A stretch of 64,000 bases of DNA from Alphaproteobacteria bacterium (GCA_030433005.1 JAUILQ010000002.1:1-64000); one strand, 5' to 3'. Positions 20,216 through 29,413 are shown, numbered from the stretch's first letter. Numbers and translations: made by a program. Notes: generated by a model not told the origin, from the letters alone.

Positions 20216-21001
20216 GTGCGCATCGCGACCTGGAACGTCAACTCGCTGCGGCAGCGGCTGGACCACCTCGCCCGCTTCGTGCAGGCGCGCGCCCCGGACC
20301 TGATCTGCCTGCAGGAGACCAAGGTCGACGACAGCCTGTTTCCCGCCGAGGAACTCGCCGCGCTCGGCTATCCCCACCAGCAGCGCCGCGGCCAGAAGTC
20401 CTACAACGGCGTCGCCGTGCTCTCGAAGCAGCCCTTCCGCGCCACCGACCACCGCATCTGGTGCGAGCGCGACGACAAGCGCCACGTCAGCGTGGTGACC
20501 GACGGCGACTTCGAGGTGCATTGCTTCTACGTGCCCTCGGGCGGGCCTATTCCGGATCCGGAACGGAACGACAAGTTCGCCCACAAGCTGCAGTTCCTGG
20601 AGGAGATGGCGGCCTGGTCGAAGATCGAGGCGAAGGGCCGCAAGTGCCTGATCCTGGGCGATCTCAACGTCGCGCCGCTGGAGAACGACGTGTGGAACCA
20701 CAAGCGCCTGCTGCGCAGCGTCGGCCACACGCCCGGCGAATCCCAGCGCATCGCGGCGCTGCTGGAGGCGGGCCACCTGACCGACCTCGGCCGCCACTTC
20801 GTTCCGGAACCGGAACCGCTCTACAGCTGGTGGGGCTATCGCTTCCCGCAGTCCTTCGAGAAGAACTACGGCTGGCGGCTGGACCACGCGCTGGCCAGCG
20901 AATCCGCGCTTTCGGCCGTCACCGGGCTGGAGATCTTCAGCGAGAGCCGGACCTGGGAGCGGCCGTCCGACCACGTGCCGGTGATCGTCGACCTGGCCTG
21001 A
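20216..21001 (+). CDS. xthA: Exodeoxyribonuclease III (AP endonuclease)
   Basis: This 261-residue enzyme belongs to the exonuclease III family, which cuts DNA at abasic sites and trims 3' ends in base-excision repair. Family motifs in order: MRIATWNVNSLRQR, C-L-Q-E-T-K (metal Glu), G-D-L-N-V-A-P, W-W-G-Y-R, R-L-D-H-A-L-A, and S-D-H-V-P-V (catalytic His). The start is GTG with CAGGGGGA upstream. The gene follows the small-RNA terminator and probably has its own promoter near TAGCCT (20159-20164). Confidence 0.95.
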   Translation: MRIATWNVNSLRQRLDHLARFVQARAPDLICLQETKVDDSLFPAEELAALGYPHQQRRGQKSYNGVAVLSKQPFRATDHRIWCERDDKRHVSVVTDGDFEVHCFYVPSGGPIPDPERNDKFAHKLQFLEEMAAWSKIEAKGRKCLILGDLNVAPLENDVWNHKRLLRSVGHTPGESQRIAALLEAGHLTDLGRHFVPEPEPLYSWWGYRFPQSFEKNYGWRLDHALASESALSAVTGLEIFSESRTWERPSDHVPVIVDLA

Positions 21002-21056
21002 ACGGCCGGGACGGCCAATCGTTCCGGGATCGGATCATTCCGGAAGACGATCGTTG

Positions 21057-21500
21057 TCAGCCGCGCGCCTCGCGCAGCTGCTCGTTGGTCTTCTCCAGGC
21101 GGTGCGCCAGCACCCGCATGACCTCGATGGCGATCTCGGGGAAGTCGCTGACCATGCGGAAGAACAGGTCCTTGGTGATCTTGAGGGTGACGACCTCGCC
21201 GGTCGCCTGCACCGTCGCGGTGCGCGGGACGTCGATCAGGATGGCGATCTCGCCGACGATGTCGTTGCTGCCGACCGCCGCGACCCTCAGCGGCCCGTCG
21301 GCGGTGTCGATGACCACGTCCGCCTTGCCTTCGATGATGATGTAGGCGGCGTCGCCGGCGTCGCCCTGGCGGCACAGCGCCTGGCCGTCCTTGAAGACCA
21401 TGCGCTGGCTGGCGAAGGCCATCAGCTTGAGACGCGCCGGATCGATGTTGGCGAACAGCGGAATGCGCCGCAACGTCGCCACTTCCTGGTCCAGGCTCAT
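21057..21500 (-). CDS. Stand-alone cyclic nucleotide-binding domain protein
   Basis: This 147-residue protein is essentially one cyclic-nucleotide-binding beta-roll with a short C-terminal helix and no DNA-binding domain. The phosphate-binding cassette is intact: I-V-G-E-I-A-I-L-I-D-V-P-R-T-A-T-V (Glu for ribose, Arg for phosphate), so it should bind cAMP or cGMP. The ATG at 21500 is chosen, with GGAGAGG 5 nt before it; a GTG two codons earlier is also in frame. It is the second gene after the unusual ABC protein (70-nt gap, same strand), which suggests it regulates or reports on that protein. A membrane nucleotide cyclase lies at 34.6 kb. Confidence 0.88.
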   Translation of the reverse strand: MSLDQEVATLRRIPLFANIDPARLKLMAFASQRMVFKDGQALCRQGDAGDAAYIIIEGKADVVIDTADGPLRVAAVGSNDIVGEIAILIDVPRTATVQATGEVVTLKITKDLFFRMVSDFPEIAIEVMRVLAHRLEKTNEQLREARG

Positions 21501-21570
21501 CGGCACCTCTCCTTCGTCACCCGCACTTTCGATCCGGCGACGGAACGATCCGCCGCCCCGTCCCCTCGCC

Positions 21571-24285
21571 TCAGTCTTCGGCGAGCAGCAGCTTCAGGTC
21601 CTCGCTGCGCTCGCTGACCTCGGCGAAGCCGCCCTGGTCGAGCAGCCGCCCGGCGCGCATCACCAGCACCGTGTCGAAGCGCTCGGCCAGGGCCGCGCGC
21701 TCGATCGCCCAGATCACGCCGCGGCCCTCGCAGAGCGCCAGGATGTTGGCGACCAGCCGCGCCCGCGTCGCGCCGTCCATCACCGCCGTCGCCTGGTTGA
21801 TCACCAGAAGGTCCGGCCGCTTGAGCAGCGCGCGCGCGATCGCCGCCTTCTGGCGCTGGGTCGCCGACAGCCGCTTGCCGCCGACGCCGACCTCGAAGTC
21901 CAGCCCGACCGCGCAGACCGAGGGCCTGAGGCCGAGGCTGTCCAGCGTCTCGCGCACCGCCGTGCCGATCGCCTCCTCGGCGCCGGCCTGGCCATAGACC
22001 AGGCGGCCGAACAGCACGTTGTCGAGGATCGAGGCGGCGGCGTTGTAGGTGCCGGCGTCGTAGAACTCGACGGCGCCGGGGTCCTTGGCGCGCACCGCCT
22101 CGGCGATCAGGCGGCGCGCCTCGACGACGCCGGCCGCGAAGGCGTCGTCGACGAGGCCGAGGCGGTGGCGCGCCTCGATGTAGCGGAACGGCAGCGCCTT
22201 GAGCCGGCGCCGGTCCTCGGTCGGCAGCTGGTCGATGCCCCGCTGTTCCGCTCTCGTAACGAGCTGGCGGAACTCGGGCAGGTCGTCGGCGTCGATGAAG
22301 GAGAACTGCTCGAAGAAGGGATGGCCCGGCGGCAGGTCGGCGAAGATCTCGACCATGGTGCGGGCGATCGCCAGACCCTTCTCGCCGAGCAGCGCCGACA
22401 GGCCGGCGCGCTCCAGCGCGTCGCGGACCAGCGCGTTGTCGACCAGCGCCTCGGCGGCGTAGTCGGGCCGTTTCGGCGTGCCGAACAGCAGGTTCTCGGC
22501 GAGCGAGGCGTTGGCGTTGTAGCGCCCGGCGTCGAAGCGCACGACCAGGTCCTCGCGGTCCTGGTCGGCCAGCCGCCGGGCCAGGGCGTCGCGGGCCTCC
22601 AGCAGCCGCTCGGCGACGTCGGGCTGGGCGGCGGGATCGATCGCGCCGTTGAGGCCGAAGCGGTAGACGTCCTCCTCCAGGTCGACGGCCTCGAGAATCT
22701 CCAGGATGCGCGCCAGCAGCTCTTCGGGCCCGGAGCAGCCGGCCGCCTCGTAGTCGGTCCAGTCGGCCTCCAGGTGGAACAGCGAGTTGCCGGCCCGGCG
22801 GCTCTCGGCCAGCTGCGCCTTCCAGCGCTCGAGCGCCTCGGGGTCCTGCTCGGCCTCGCGCAGCGGACGGTGGCGCAGGCCGTAGACCAGATTGTCGCGC
22901 AGGGTCGTGGCGAAGAGGTAGGCGCTGGGATCGACATAGCCGATGCGCCGGCCGAGCAGCGCCTCCGGCATGTCCTGCACGTCCGTGCCGCCGATGCGGA
23001 TCTTGCCGCTGCTCGGCGGGAACAGCCCGGCGACCAGCAGCGTCAGGTGATCCTTGCCGCTGGTGCCGTCGCCGACCAGCGCGACGTGCCGGTCGAGCGG
23101 CAGCTCGAAGGTCACGGCGTCGACGTGGCGCACGTTGTTGTCGTCGATCAGCGACAGGCTCGAGACGGCGACCGCGCCGGCCAGCGCCGCGGCGGCGACC
23201 TCGGGGTCCTGGCGCTCCGGCTCCAGGATGTCGGTCGGCTGGAACTGCTCGATCACCTGGTCGTACTTGATCTGGACGTCGTTGCGCTGCTGCTCCCAGT
23301 TGATCAGGTCGCGGATCGGCCCCGGCAGGTCCTTGTAGGCGGCGATCACCGCGACCAGGGCGCCGATGTCGAGCTGGCCGTAGATCGCCAGCAGGCCGCC
23401 GCCGAGATAGAAGATGAAGGGCGTCAGCTGGCTCAGGAAGTTGTTGAGGAACTTGACGAAGAACTTGCGCTGGTAGATCTCGAAGCGGATGTCGAAGATG
23501 CGCCCGAGGCGGCTGGTCAGCTCGGCGCGCTCGTAGTTCGAGCCGTCGTTGGCGTGGATCTCGACGGCGCCGTCCATGACCTCGCCGATGCGCCCGGCGA
23601 GCTGGCGCGCGGTCAGCTGGCGCTGCTTGCCGAGGCGCAGGATCGGGATGCGCAGGCGCGGGATCAGCAGCGCCTGGATCAGCACGATGCCGCCGGCGAC
23701 CAGGCCGAGCCACAGCGACTGCGACATGATGAAGACCATCGCCGTGATCGCCTGGCCGCCCAGGAAGGCCGGCGTGACGAAGGCGTCGCCGATGAAGCCG
23801 CCGAGCGGCTCCACCTCGTCCTTGATCATGGTCGCGACTTCGGGGCCCTTCATGCGGCGCAGCTGGCCGAGGCGGAAGCGCAGCAGCCGGTCGGCCAGCT
23901 CGTAGCGCAGCCGGCGCAGCATGCGCTCGCCCAGGCGGCCCTTCGAGGTGTTGATGACGAACTTGAAGACGCCGTTGACGCAGACCAGCGCCAGGAACGC
24001 GAAGGACAGGAACAGCAGCGTGTCGACCTGGTCGAGGCGGAAGCCCTCGAACAGCAGCAGCGGCTCGCCGAACAGCGTCTCGCTCAGCGGCAGCTCGATG
24101 CGCCCGTGCACCGTGGTGTCGGCGATCGACTCGAAGCCCTGGCCCTGGATGCCCTCGTTGACGATCTGCTTGGGCAGGTTGAGCGACAGGAAATAGAACG
24201 GCAGCGAGACCAGCACGAGCAGCAGGATCGCCAGCTGGTCGCGCTTGCTGTGGCGCCAGACGTACTTGAAGAGATTCGGCTCCAT
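21571..24285 (-). CDS. Half-ABC transporter with degenerate, interrupted nucleotide-binding domain
   Basis: This 904-residue protein has an exporter-type membrane domain (about 15-345) joined to an ABC domain that is broken and degenerate. The Walker A-like loop is G405-D-G-T-S-G-K-D (Lys411 kept, Asp where Ser/Thr is needed). The Q-loop position reads Y-V-D-P-S. About 300 residues (470-770) then separate it from the signature L-S-A-T-Q (806-810). Walker B is L-L-V-I-N-Q (826-831), with Asn and Gln replacing the magnesium Asp and catalytic Glu. The H-loop His is also absent (A-I-E-R-A). ATP hydrolysis therefore looks impaired. Within the insertion, an 18-residue unit ending in N-L-L-F-G / N-V-L-F-G occurs twice (585-602 and 743-760). 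It is co-directional with the cyclic-nucleotide-binding gene and divergent from a glycosyltransferase gene. Confidence 0.85.
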   Translation of the reverse strand: MEPNLFKYVWRHSKRDQLAILLLVLVSLPFYFLSLNLPKQIVNEGIQGQGFESIADTTVHGRIELPLSETLFGEPLLLFEGFRLDQVDTLLFLSFAFLALVCVNGVFKFVINTSKGRLGERMLRRLRYELADRLLRFRLGQLRRMKGPEVATMIKDEVEPLGGFIGDAFVTPAFLGGQAITAMVFIMSQSLWLGLVAGGIVLIQALLIPRLRIPILRLGKQRQLTARQLAGRIGEVMDGAVEIHANDGSNYERAELTSRLGRIFDIRFEIYQRKFFVKFLNNFLSQLTPFIFYLGGGLLAIYGQLDIGALVAVIAAYKDLPGPIRDLINWEQQRNDVQIKYDQVIEQFQPTDILEPERQDPEVAAAALAGAVAVSSLSLIDDNNVRHVDAVTFELPLDRHVALVGDGTSGKDHLTLLVAGLFPPSSGKIRIGGTDVQDMPEALLGRRIGYVDPSAYLFATTLRDNLVYGLRHRPLREAEQDPEALERWKAQLAESRRAGNSLFHLEADWTDYEAAGCSGPEELLARILEILEAVDLEEDVYRFGLNGAIDPAAQPDVAERLLEARDALARRLADQDREDLVVRFDAGRYNANASLAENLLFGTPKRPDYAAEALVDNALVRDALERAGLSALLGEKGLAIARTMVEIFADLPPGHPFFEQFSFIDADDLPEFRQLVTRAEQRGIDQLPTEDRRRLKALPFRYIEARHRLGLVDDAFAAGVVEARRLIAEAVRAKDPGAVEFYDAGTYNAAASILDNVLFGRLVYGQAGAEEAIGTAVRETLDSLGLRPSVCAVGLDFEVGVGGKRLSATQRQKAAIARALLKRPDLLVINQATAVMDGATRARLVANILALCEGRGVIWAIERAALAERFDTVLVMRAGRLLDQGGFAEVSERSEDLKLLLAED

Positions 24286-24515
24286 CGCCCCCTGCCCGCC
24301 AGAACCGACGACCGCGCCGCGGCGTCGTCTCCGCGGCGGTCCCCTGGCTGCCGGGCGCGAGCTTAGCCCGACGTCGGCGCCACGCCAACTCGCCGGGTGC
24401 CCTGTCGTCGGATGCCGACCCGGCGGGTGCCAACTCCCGCTTTGGCACCGCCTTCGCCTGTGCCATAGTCGGGCCGCAGCAGACGCCGAGGCGGGGTCCG
24501 GGGGGAGTCCAGGCG

Positions 24516-25733
24516 ATGAGGGAAGGCCGCGACGGCGTGCGCATACTCGTCTACAGCCACGACTCCTTCGGCCTGGGCCACCTGCGGCGCTGCCGCGAGA
24601 TCGCGCACGCCCTGGTCGAGGCCGACAGCGACCTCTCGGTCCTGATCCTCTCGGGTTCGCCGATCATCGGCAGCTTCGATTTCCAGAACCGCGTCGACTT
24701 CGTGCGCATACCCGGCGTCATCAAGCTGCGCGACGGCGACTACGTCTCGCTCAAGCTGCCGCTCGACGTCGAGCAGACGCTGGCGCTGCGCGCCTCGATC
24801 ATCAAGCACACCGCCGACATCTTCGACCCCGACCTGCTGCTGGTCGACAAGGAGCCGCTGGGCCTGCGCGGCGAGGTCGCGCCGACGCTGGAGCTGCTGC
24901 GCGCGCGCGGCGTGCCCTGCGTGCTCGGGCTGCGCGACGTCATGGACGACCCCGAGCTGCTGGCCAGCGAGTGGGCGCGCAAGAACGCGCTGCCGGCGCT
25001 CGAGCGCTACTACGACGACATCTGGGTCTACGGCCTGCCGCAGATCTGCGACCCGCTGGAGGGCCTGTCGGTGCCGGCCGGCGTGCGCAAGCGGGTCAGC
25101 TACACCGGCTACCTGCGCCGGGCGATCTCGGAGCACGCCCCCGAGGTCCAGCTCGAGAAGATCAGCGAGCCCTACGTTCTGGTGACGGTCGGCGGCGGCG
25201 GCGACGGCGAGCAGATCGTCGACTGGGTGCTGCGCGCCTACGAGAGCGACCCGCGCATTCCCCATCCGGCGCTGATCGTGCTCGGCCCCTTCATGGGCTC
25301 CGAGCTGCAGAGCGACTTCCTGCGCCGGGTCAACCGCCTGGACAAGGTCGAGGCGATCACCTTCTCGGCCCATCTCGAAAGCCTGATGGCGCGGGCCGTT
25401 GGCGTCGTCGGCATGGGCGGCTACAACACCTTCTGCGAGGTCCTGTCCTTCGACAAGCGGGCGATCATCGTGCCGCGCCAGGAGCCGCGCCGCGAGCAGC
25501 TGATGCGCGCGACCCGCGCCCAGGAGCTCGGCCTGCTGCGCATGCTCGACGACCAGGGCCGGCGCGACCCGCAGGCCATGGCGACGGCGCTGCGCAACCT
25601 GCCGCAGCAGTCGAAGCCCTCGGAGCGGGTCGTGCCCGGGCTGCTCGACGGCCGCAAGTCGGTGGTGCGCCTCGCCCGCCACCGCGTCGCCCAGGGCCGC
25701 CACCGCCCGCTCTCGGCCGCCCAGCTGTCCTGA
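24516..25733 (+). CDS. Glycosyltransferase, MurG-like GT-B fold
   Basis: This 405-residue protein has the N-terminal S-H-D-S-F-G-L-G-H-L-R-R (about 14-25), a glycine-rich acceptor loop of the MurG type. In the C-terminal half are V-T-V-G-G-G-G-D-G, then G-V-V-G-M-G-G-Y-N-T-F-C-E, where GT28-like enzymes bind the UDP-sugar (G-G-x-N-T plus Glu). Sugar and acceptor are unknown. It is a paralogue of the gene at 28187, sharing the G-x-G-H-L-R-R start. It is divergent from the degenerate ABC protein (230-nt gap). A possible promoter (TTGGCA, then CATAGT) lies about 50 nt before the start. A GGGGGG purine run precedes the ATG. Confidence 0.85.
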   Translation: MREGRDGVRILVYSHDSFGLGHLRRCREIAHALVEADSDLSVLILSGSPIIGSFDFQNRVDFVRIPGVIKLRDGDYVSLKLPLDVEQTLALRASIIKHTADIFDPDLLLVDKEPLGLRGEVAPTLELLRARGVPCVLGLRDVMDDPELLASEWARKNALPALERYYDDIWVYGLPQICDPLEGLSVPAGVRKRVSYTGYLRRAISEHAPEVQLEKISEPYVLVTVGGGGDGEQIVDWVLRAYESDPRIPHPALIVLGPFMGSELQSDFLRRVNRLDKVEAITFSAHLESLMARAVGVVGMGGYNTFCEVLSFDKRAIIVPRQEPRREQLMRATRAQELGLLRMLDDQGRRDPQAMATALRNLPQQSKPSERVVPGLLDGRKSVVRLARHRVAQGRHRPLSAAQLS

Positions 25734-25820
25734 GCCGCCTCTCGCTCGCGGCCTCTCCGGCCGGTCCGGCGGCACAACGCGCTTGACGGCGGGAAGAGCG
25801 CCCCGCACACCAGCGACGCC

Positions 25821-27062
25821 ATGCCGCGACTCGCCGTCTTCCTGAAGGGCTACCCGCGCCTGTCCGAGACCTTCATCGCCCAGGAGATCCTGGCGCTGCA
25901 GCGCGCCGGCATCGAGCTGGAGATCGTCTCGCTGCGCCGCCCGACCGATCTGGCGAGCCACCCGGTGCACCGCGAGATCACCGCGCCGCTGCGCTACCTG
26001 CCGGAGTACCTGCACGAGGCGCCGCTCAGGGTGCTGAGCGGCTGGCGCCGGGCCCGCCGCCTGCCCGGCTACCGCGCCGCCCGCCGGCGCTTCCTCGCCG
26101 ACCTGCGCCGCGACCCGACGCGCGGCCGCCTGCGCCGCTTCGGCCAGGCCTGCGTCGCCGCGGCCGAGCTCGGCCCGGAGACCGAGCGGCTCTACGTCCA
26201 CTTCCTGCACACGCCCGGCTCGGTCGCGCGCTATACCGCGCTGCTGCGCGGCCTGCCCTGGGCGGCCTCGGCGCACGCCCGGGACATCTGGACGACGCCC
26301 GAGTGGGAGAAGCGCGAGAAGCTGGCCGAGCTCGACTGGCTGGTCACCTGCACCGCGGTGGGCCGCGACCACCTGGCCGCGCTGGCGCCGGATCCCGGCC
26401 GGGTGTCGCTGCTCTATCACGGGCTCGACCTCTCGCGCTTTCCGCCGCCGCCGGGCCAGCGGCCGGCGCGAGACGGGGCCGACCCGGGCGATCCCGTGCG
26501 TCTGCTCTCGATCGGCCGGGCCGTCGAGAAGAAGGGCTACGACGACCTGCTCGACGCGCTGGCGCGCCTGCCGGAGACCCTGTCCTGGCGGCTCACCCAC
26601 ATCGGCGGCGGCGCGCTCGCCGATACCCTCAAGCGGCGCGCCGAGGCGCTCGGCCTGTCGGGGCGCATTGTGTGGCTGGGCCCGCGCGCCCAGGAGGAGG
26701 TGATCGCGGCCTGCCGCGCCGCCGACCTCTTCGTCCTGGCCTCGCGCGAGGCCGGCGACGGCGACCGCGACGGCCTGCCCAACGTGCTGATGGAGGCCCA
26801 GAGCCAGGGCCTGGCCTGTCTCTCGACGCGCTTTTCGGCGATTCCCGAGCTGATCGTCGAGGGCGAAACCGGCCGCCTGGTGCCGCCGCGCGACCCGGCC
26901 GCGCTCGCCGAGGCGCTGGCCGGCCTGATCGCCGACCCGGCCGAGCGCGCCCGCCTCGGCGCCGCCGGCGCGGCGCGGGTGCGCAAGGCCTTCGACTTCG
27001 AGTCCAACGTCGCCCGCCTGGTCGAGCGGCTGGCGCCGCGTACCCAGATCGCCGCCGATTAG
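25821..27062 (+). CDS. Glycosyltransferase family 4
   Basis: This 413-residue GT-B enzyme has an N-domain beginning F-L-K-G-Y-P-R-L-S-E-T-F-I (about 7-19), typical of exopolysaccharide GT4 transferases. Its C-domain shows the nucleotide-sugar motif (R-L-L-S-I-G-R-A-V-E-K-K-G-Y) and the E-x7-E region G-D-R-D-G-L-P-N-V-L-M-E-A (about 314-326). It probably transfers a sugar from a nucleotide donor to a growing surface glycan or glycolipid on the cytoplasmic side. It is the second glycosyltransferase of the cluster, 87 nt after the first. The ribosome-binding site is poor. Confidence 0.87.
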   Translation: MPRLAVFLKGYPRLSETFIAQEILALQRAGIELEIVSLRRPTDLASHPVHREITAPLRYLPEYLHEAPLRVLSGWRRARRLPGYRAARRRFLADLRRDPTRGRLRRFGQACVAAAELGPETERLYVHFLHTPGSVARYTALLRGLPWAASAHARDIWTTPEWEKREKLAELDWLVTCTAVGRDHLAALAPDPGRVSLLYHGLDLSRFPPPPGQRPARDGADPGDPVRLLSIGRAVEKKGYDDLLDALARLPETLSWRLTHIGGGALADTLKRRAEALGLSGRIVWLGPRAQEEVIAACRAADLFVLASREAGDGDRDGLPNVLMEAQSQGLACLSTRFSAIPELIVEGETGRLVPPRDPAALAEALAGLIADPAERARLGAAGAARVRKAFDFESNVARLVERLAPRTQIAAD

Positions 27063-27086
27063 GTCAGGAGCTCGCCGAGTCCGGCC

Positions 27087-28190
27087 ATGCGCGTCGCCTT
27101 CCACGCCCCGCTCAAGCCGCCCGACGACCCCGTGCCCTCGGGCGACCGCGCCATGGCGCGCCGCCTGCTGCAGGCGCTGCGGCTTGCCGGCCACGAGGTG
27201 ACCCTGGCCAGCCGGCTGCGCAGCCGCGATCCCGCCGGCGATCCGGCCCGCCAGCGGCGCCTGCAGGCGCTCGGCGCCCGGCTCGCCGAGCGCTACTGCA
27301 CGGCGGTCGAGCAGGGCCGCCGGCCGCGGCCCGACCTCTGGTTCACCTACCATCTGTACTACAAGGCGCCGGACTGGATCGGCCCGGCGGTCAGCCGGCG
27401 GCTCGGCATCCCCTACCTGGTCGCCGAGGCCTCGGTCGCGCCGAAGCGGGCCGGCGGCGCCTGGGACCTCGGCTTCCGCGCGACCCTCGAGGCGCTGGAC
27501 CAGGCGGCCGTCGTGCTGCCGATCAATCCGGCGAACATCGCCTGCCTGCCGGACCCCGCCAAGCTGCGGGACCTGCCGCCCTTCCTGGACGCCGCCCCCT
27601 ACCGGACGGCCGTCGCCGCGCGCGCACGCTGGCCGGCGCTCGACTCCGCGCAGCCCTGGATTCTGGCCGTCGGGATGATGCGCCCCGGCGCCAAGCTCGC
27701 CTCCTACCGGCTGCTCGTTGCCGCCCTGGAACGGCTCGCGGGCCAGGCCTGGCAGCTGCTCGTCGTCGGCGACGGCCCGGCGCGCGGCGAGGTCGAGTCG
27801 GCCCTGGCACCGCTCGGAGAACGCGTCGTGCTGGCCGGCGCGCTGGACGACGAGGCCCTCGCCTGCGCCTACGCCAGCGCCGACCTGCTGGCCTGGCCGG
27901 CGATCGACGAGGCCTACGGCATGGCCCTGCTCGAGGCCCAGGCGGCGGGCCGGCCGGTCGTCGCCGGCCACGGCATCGGCGTCTCCGCGGTGGTCGCCGA
28001 CGGCGAGACGGGATTGCTGACCGGTCGCGACGACCCGGCGCTGTTCGCCGCCGACCTGGCCCGACTGCTCGACGATCCGGCGCTGCGCGCCCGACTCGGC
28101 GCGGCAGCCGCCCGGCGCGTAGCGGCGCGCCACGACCTGCCGGCCGCGAGCCGCCGCCTCGACGCGATTCTGCGGGAGCTGGCGGCGTGA
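27087..28190 (+). CDS. Glycosyltransferase family 4
   Basis: This 367-residue GT-B enzyme starts MRVAFHAPLKPPDDPVPSGD, with the N-domain loop (P-S-G-D-R) used for acceptor binding. In the C-domain are I-L-A-V-G-M-M-R-P-G-A-K, L-L-V-V-G-D-G-P, and A-W-P-A-I-D-E-A-Y-G-M-A-L-L-E-A with the GT4 E-x7-E residues. The sugar is unknown. The stop overlaps the GTG of the next transferase by 4 nt, so the two are translationally coupled. Confidence 0.87.
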   Translation: MRVAFHAPLKPPDDPVPSGDRAMARRLLQALRLAGHEVTLASRLRSRDPAGDPARQRRLQALGARLAERYCTAVEQGRRPRPDLWFTYHLYYKAPDWIGPAVSRRLGIPYLVAEASVAPKRAGGAWDLGFRATLEALDQAAVVLPINPANIACLPDPAKLRDLPPFLDAAPYRTAVAARARWPALDSAQPWILAVGMMRPGAKLASYRLLVAALERLAGQAWQLLVVGDGPARGEVESALAPLGERVVLAGALDDEALACAYASADLLAWPAIDEAYGMALLEAQAAGRPVVAGHGIGVSAVVADGETGLLTGRDDPALFAADLARLLDDPALRARLGAAAARRVAARHDLPAASRRLDAILRELAA

Positions 28191-29413
28191 CGGGGGCGCC
28201 GACGGGGAAGGCGAGCGACGGCCTGCTACTCTGGGTCACCCACCTGTTCGGCATCGGCCACCTGCGGCGCGCCGCGGCGATCGCCCTCGCCTGCCGCGCG
28301 CAGGGGCTGCCGGTGACCCTGGTCTCCGGCGGCCGGCCGGTGCCCCGGCTGGCCGAGACCCTGAGCGAGGCCGGCGTCGCCTTCGCGCAGCTGCCGGCCC
28401 TGCACACCCGCGACGGCGACTTCCGCAGCCTGCTCGACGACGCGGGCGCGCCGGCCGGCGAGGCGCTGCTGGCCGAGCGGCGGCGGCGGCTGCTCGCGCT
28501 GCTCGAGGCGCGCCGGCCGGCGGTCGTGATGACCGAGATGTACCCTTTTGGCCGGCGCGTGCTGCGCGCCGAGGCCGAGGCCCTGCTCGCCGCCGCGCAG
28601 GTCGCCTGGCCGCGGCCGGCGCTGCTCGCCTCGGTGCGCGACCTGCTGGTCGCCAAGCCGGCCGAGCGCCAGCGCTGGATGCTGGACGCTGCGGCGCCCT
28701 TCGACGAGATCCTGGTGCATGGCGACCCGACGCTGCTCGCCTTCGAGGAGAGCTTCGCCTTCGTCGAAGAGCTGGGCGACCGGCTGCGCTACACCGGCTA
28801 CGTCGTGACGCGGCCGGACCCGGAGGCCGCCGGGGCCGAGCCGGAGGCGGGCCGCGACGAGGTGCTGGTCTCGGCCGGCGGCGGCGCTTTCGGCCTGCGG
28901 CTTCTGGAGACCGCCCTGGCCGCCCGGGCGCTCTGTCCGCGGCTCGGCGCGCTGCGCTGGCGCCTGCTGCTCGGCCCCAACCTGCCGGCCGCGGCGGGCG
29001 AGCGGCTGCGCGCCGCGGCCGACGCCGGAGGGGCGGCGGGCGTGGTCGTCGAGGCAGCCCGGCCGGACTTCCCGGCCCTGCTCGGGCGATGCCGCTTGTC
29101 GATCAGCCAGGCCGGCGTCAACACCCTGCTCGAGGCTCTGGCCGCCGGCGCGCGCAGCCTCGTCGTGCCCTACGCCGAGGCCGGCGAGACCGAACAGGCG
29201 ACGCGCGCCGCCCGTTTCGCCGCGCGCGGCTGGCTGTCGGTGCTCGACGAGGCGGCGCTGTCGCCGGCGCGCCTCGCCGAGGCCGCAGAGGCCGCGGCGG
29301 CGCGGGCGCGACCGGGCGTCGCGATGAATCTCGACGGCGCGCGCCACTCGGCCGAGATCGTGGCGCAGAGGACTGCTATAGTGCGCCGCGCTGCTGGCAG
29401 GGAGGAAGGATGA
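28187..29413 (+). CDS. Glycosyltransferase, MurG-like GT-B fold
   Basis: This 408-residue protein is paralogous to the gene at 24516. It opens L-L-W-V-T-H-L-F-G-I-G-H-L-R-R-A-A-A-I, and later has VLVSAGGGAFG and L-S-I-S-Q-A-G-V-N-T-L-L-E-A, the donor-binding G-x-N-T plus Glu. The start is GTG at 28187, overlapping the previous stop (GTGA) with GGGAG 8 nt upstream. Its stop overlaps the next ATG (ATGA). The chain of overlaps shows these genes are made together. Sugar and acceptor are unknown. Confidence 0.85.
   Translation: MTGAPTGKASDGLLLWVTHLFGIGHLRRAAAIALACRAQGLPVTLVSGGRPVPRLAETLSEAGVAFAQLPALHTRDGDFRSLLDDAGAPAGEALLAERRRRLLALLEARRPAVVMTEMYPFGRRVLRAEAEALLAAAQVAWPRPALLASVRDLLVAKPAERQRWMLDAAAPFDEILVHGDPTLLAFEESFAFVEELGDRLRYTGYVVTRPDPEAAGAEPEAGRDEVLVSAGGGAFGLRLLETALAARALCPRLGALRWRLLLGPNLPAAAGERLRAAADAGGAAGVVVEAARPDFPALLGRCRLSISQAGVNTLLEALAAGARSLVVPYAEAGETEQATRAARFAARGWLSVLDEAALSPARLAEAAEAAAARARPGVAMNLDGARHSAEIVAQRTAIVRRAAGREEG

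Noticed and set aside
21391-24366. Plus-strand open frame of 991 codons opposite the ABC gene
   Set aside because: Shadow frame rich in Gln, Arg, Ala and Val; the minus strand encodes a recognisable membrane protein with a proper start.
24363-28133. Minus-strand open frame of 1256 codons across the glycosyltransferase cluster
   Set aside because: It is antisense to recognisable glycosyltransferases, has repetitive Gln/Arg/Ala/Val composition typical of GC-rich shadow frames, and shows no domain.
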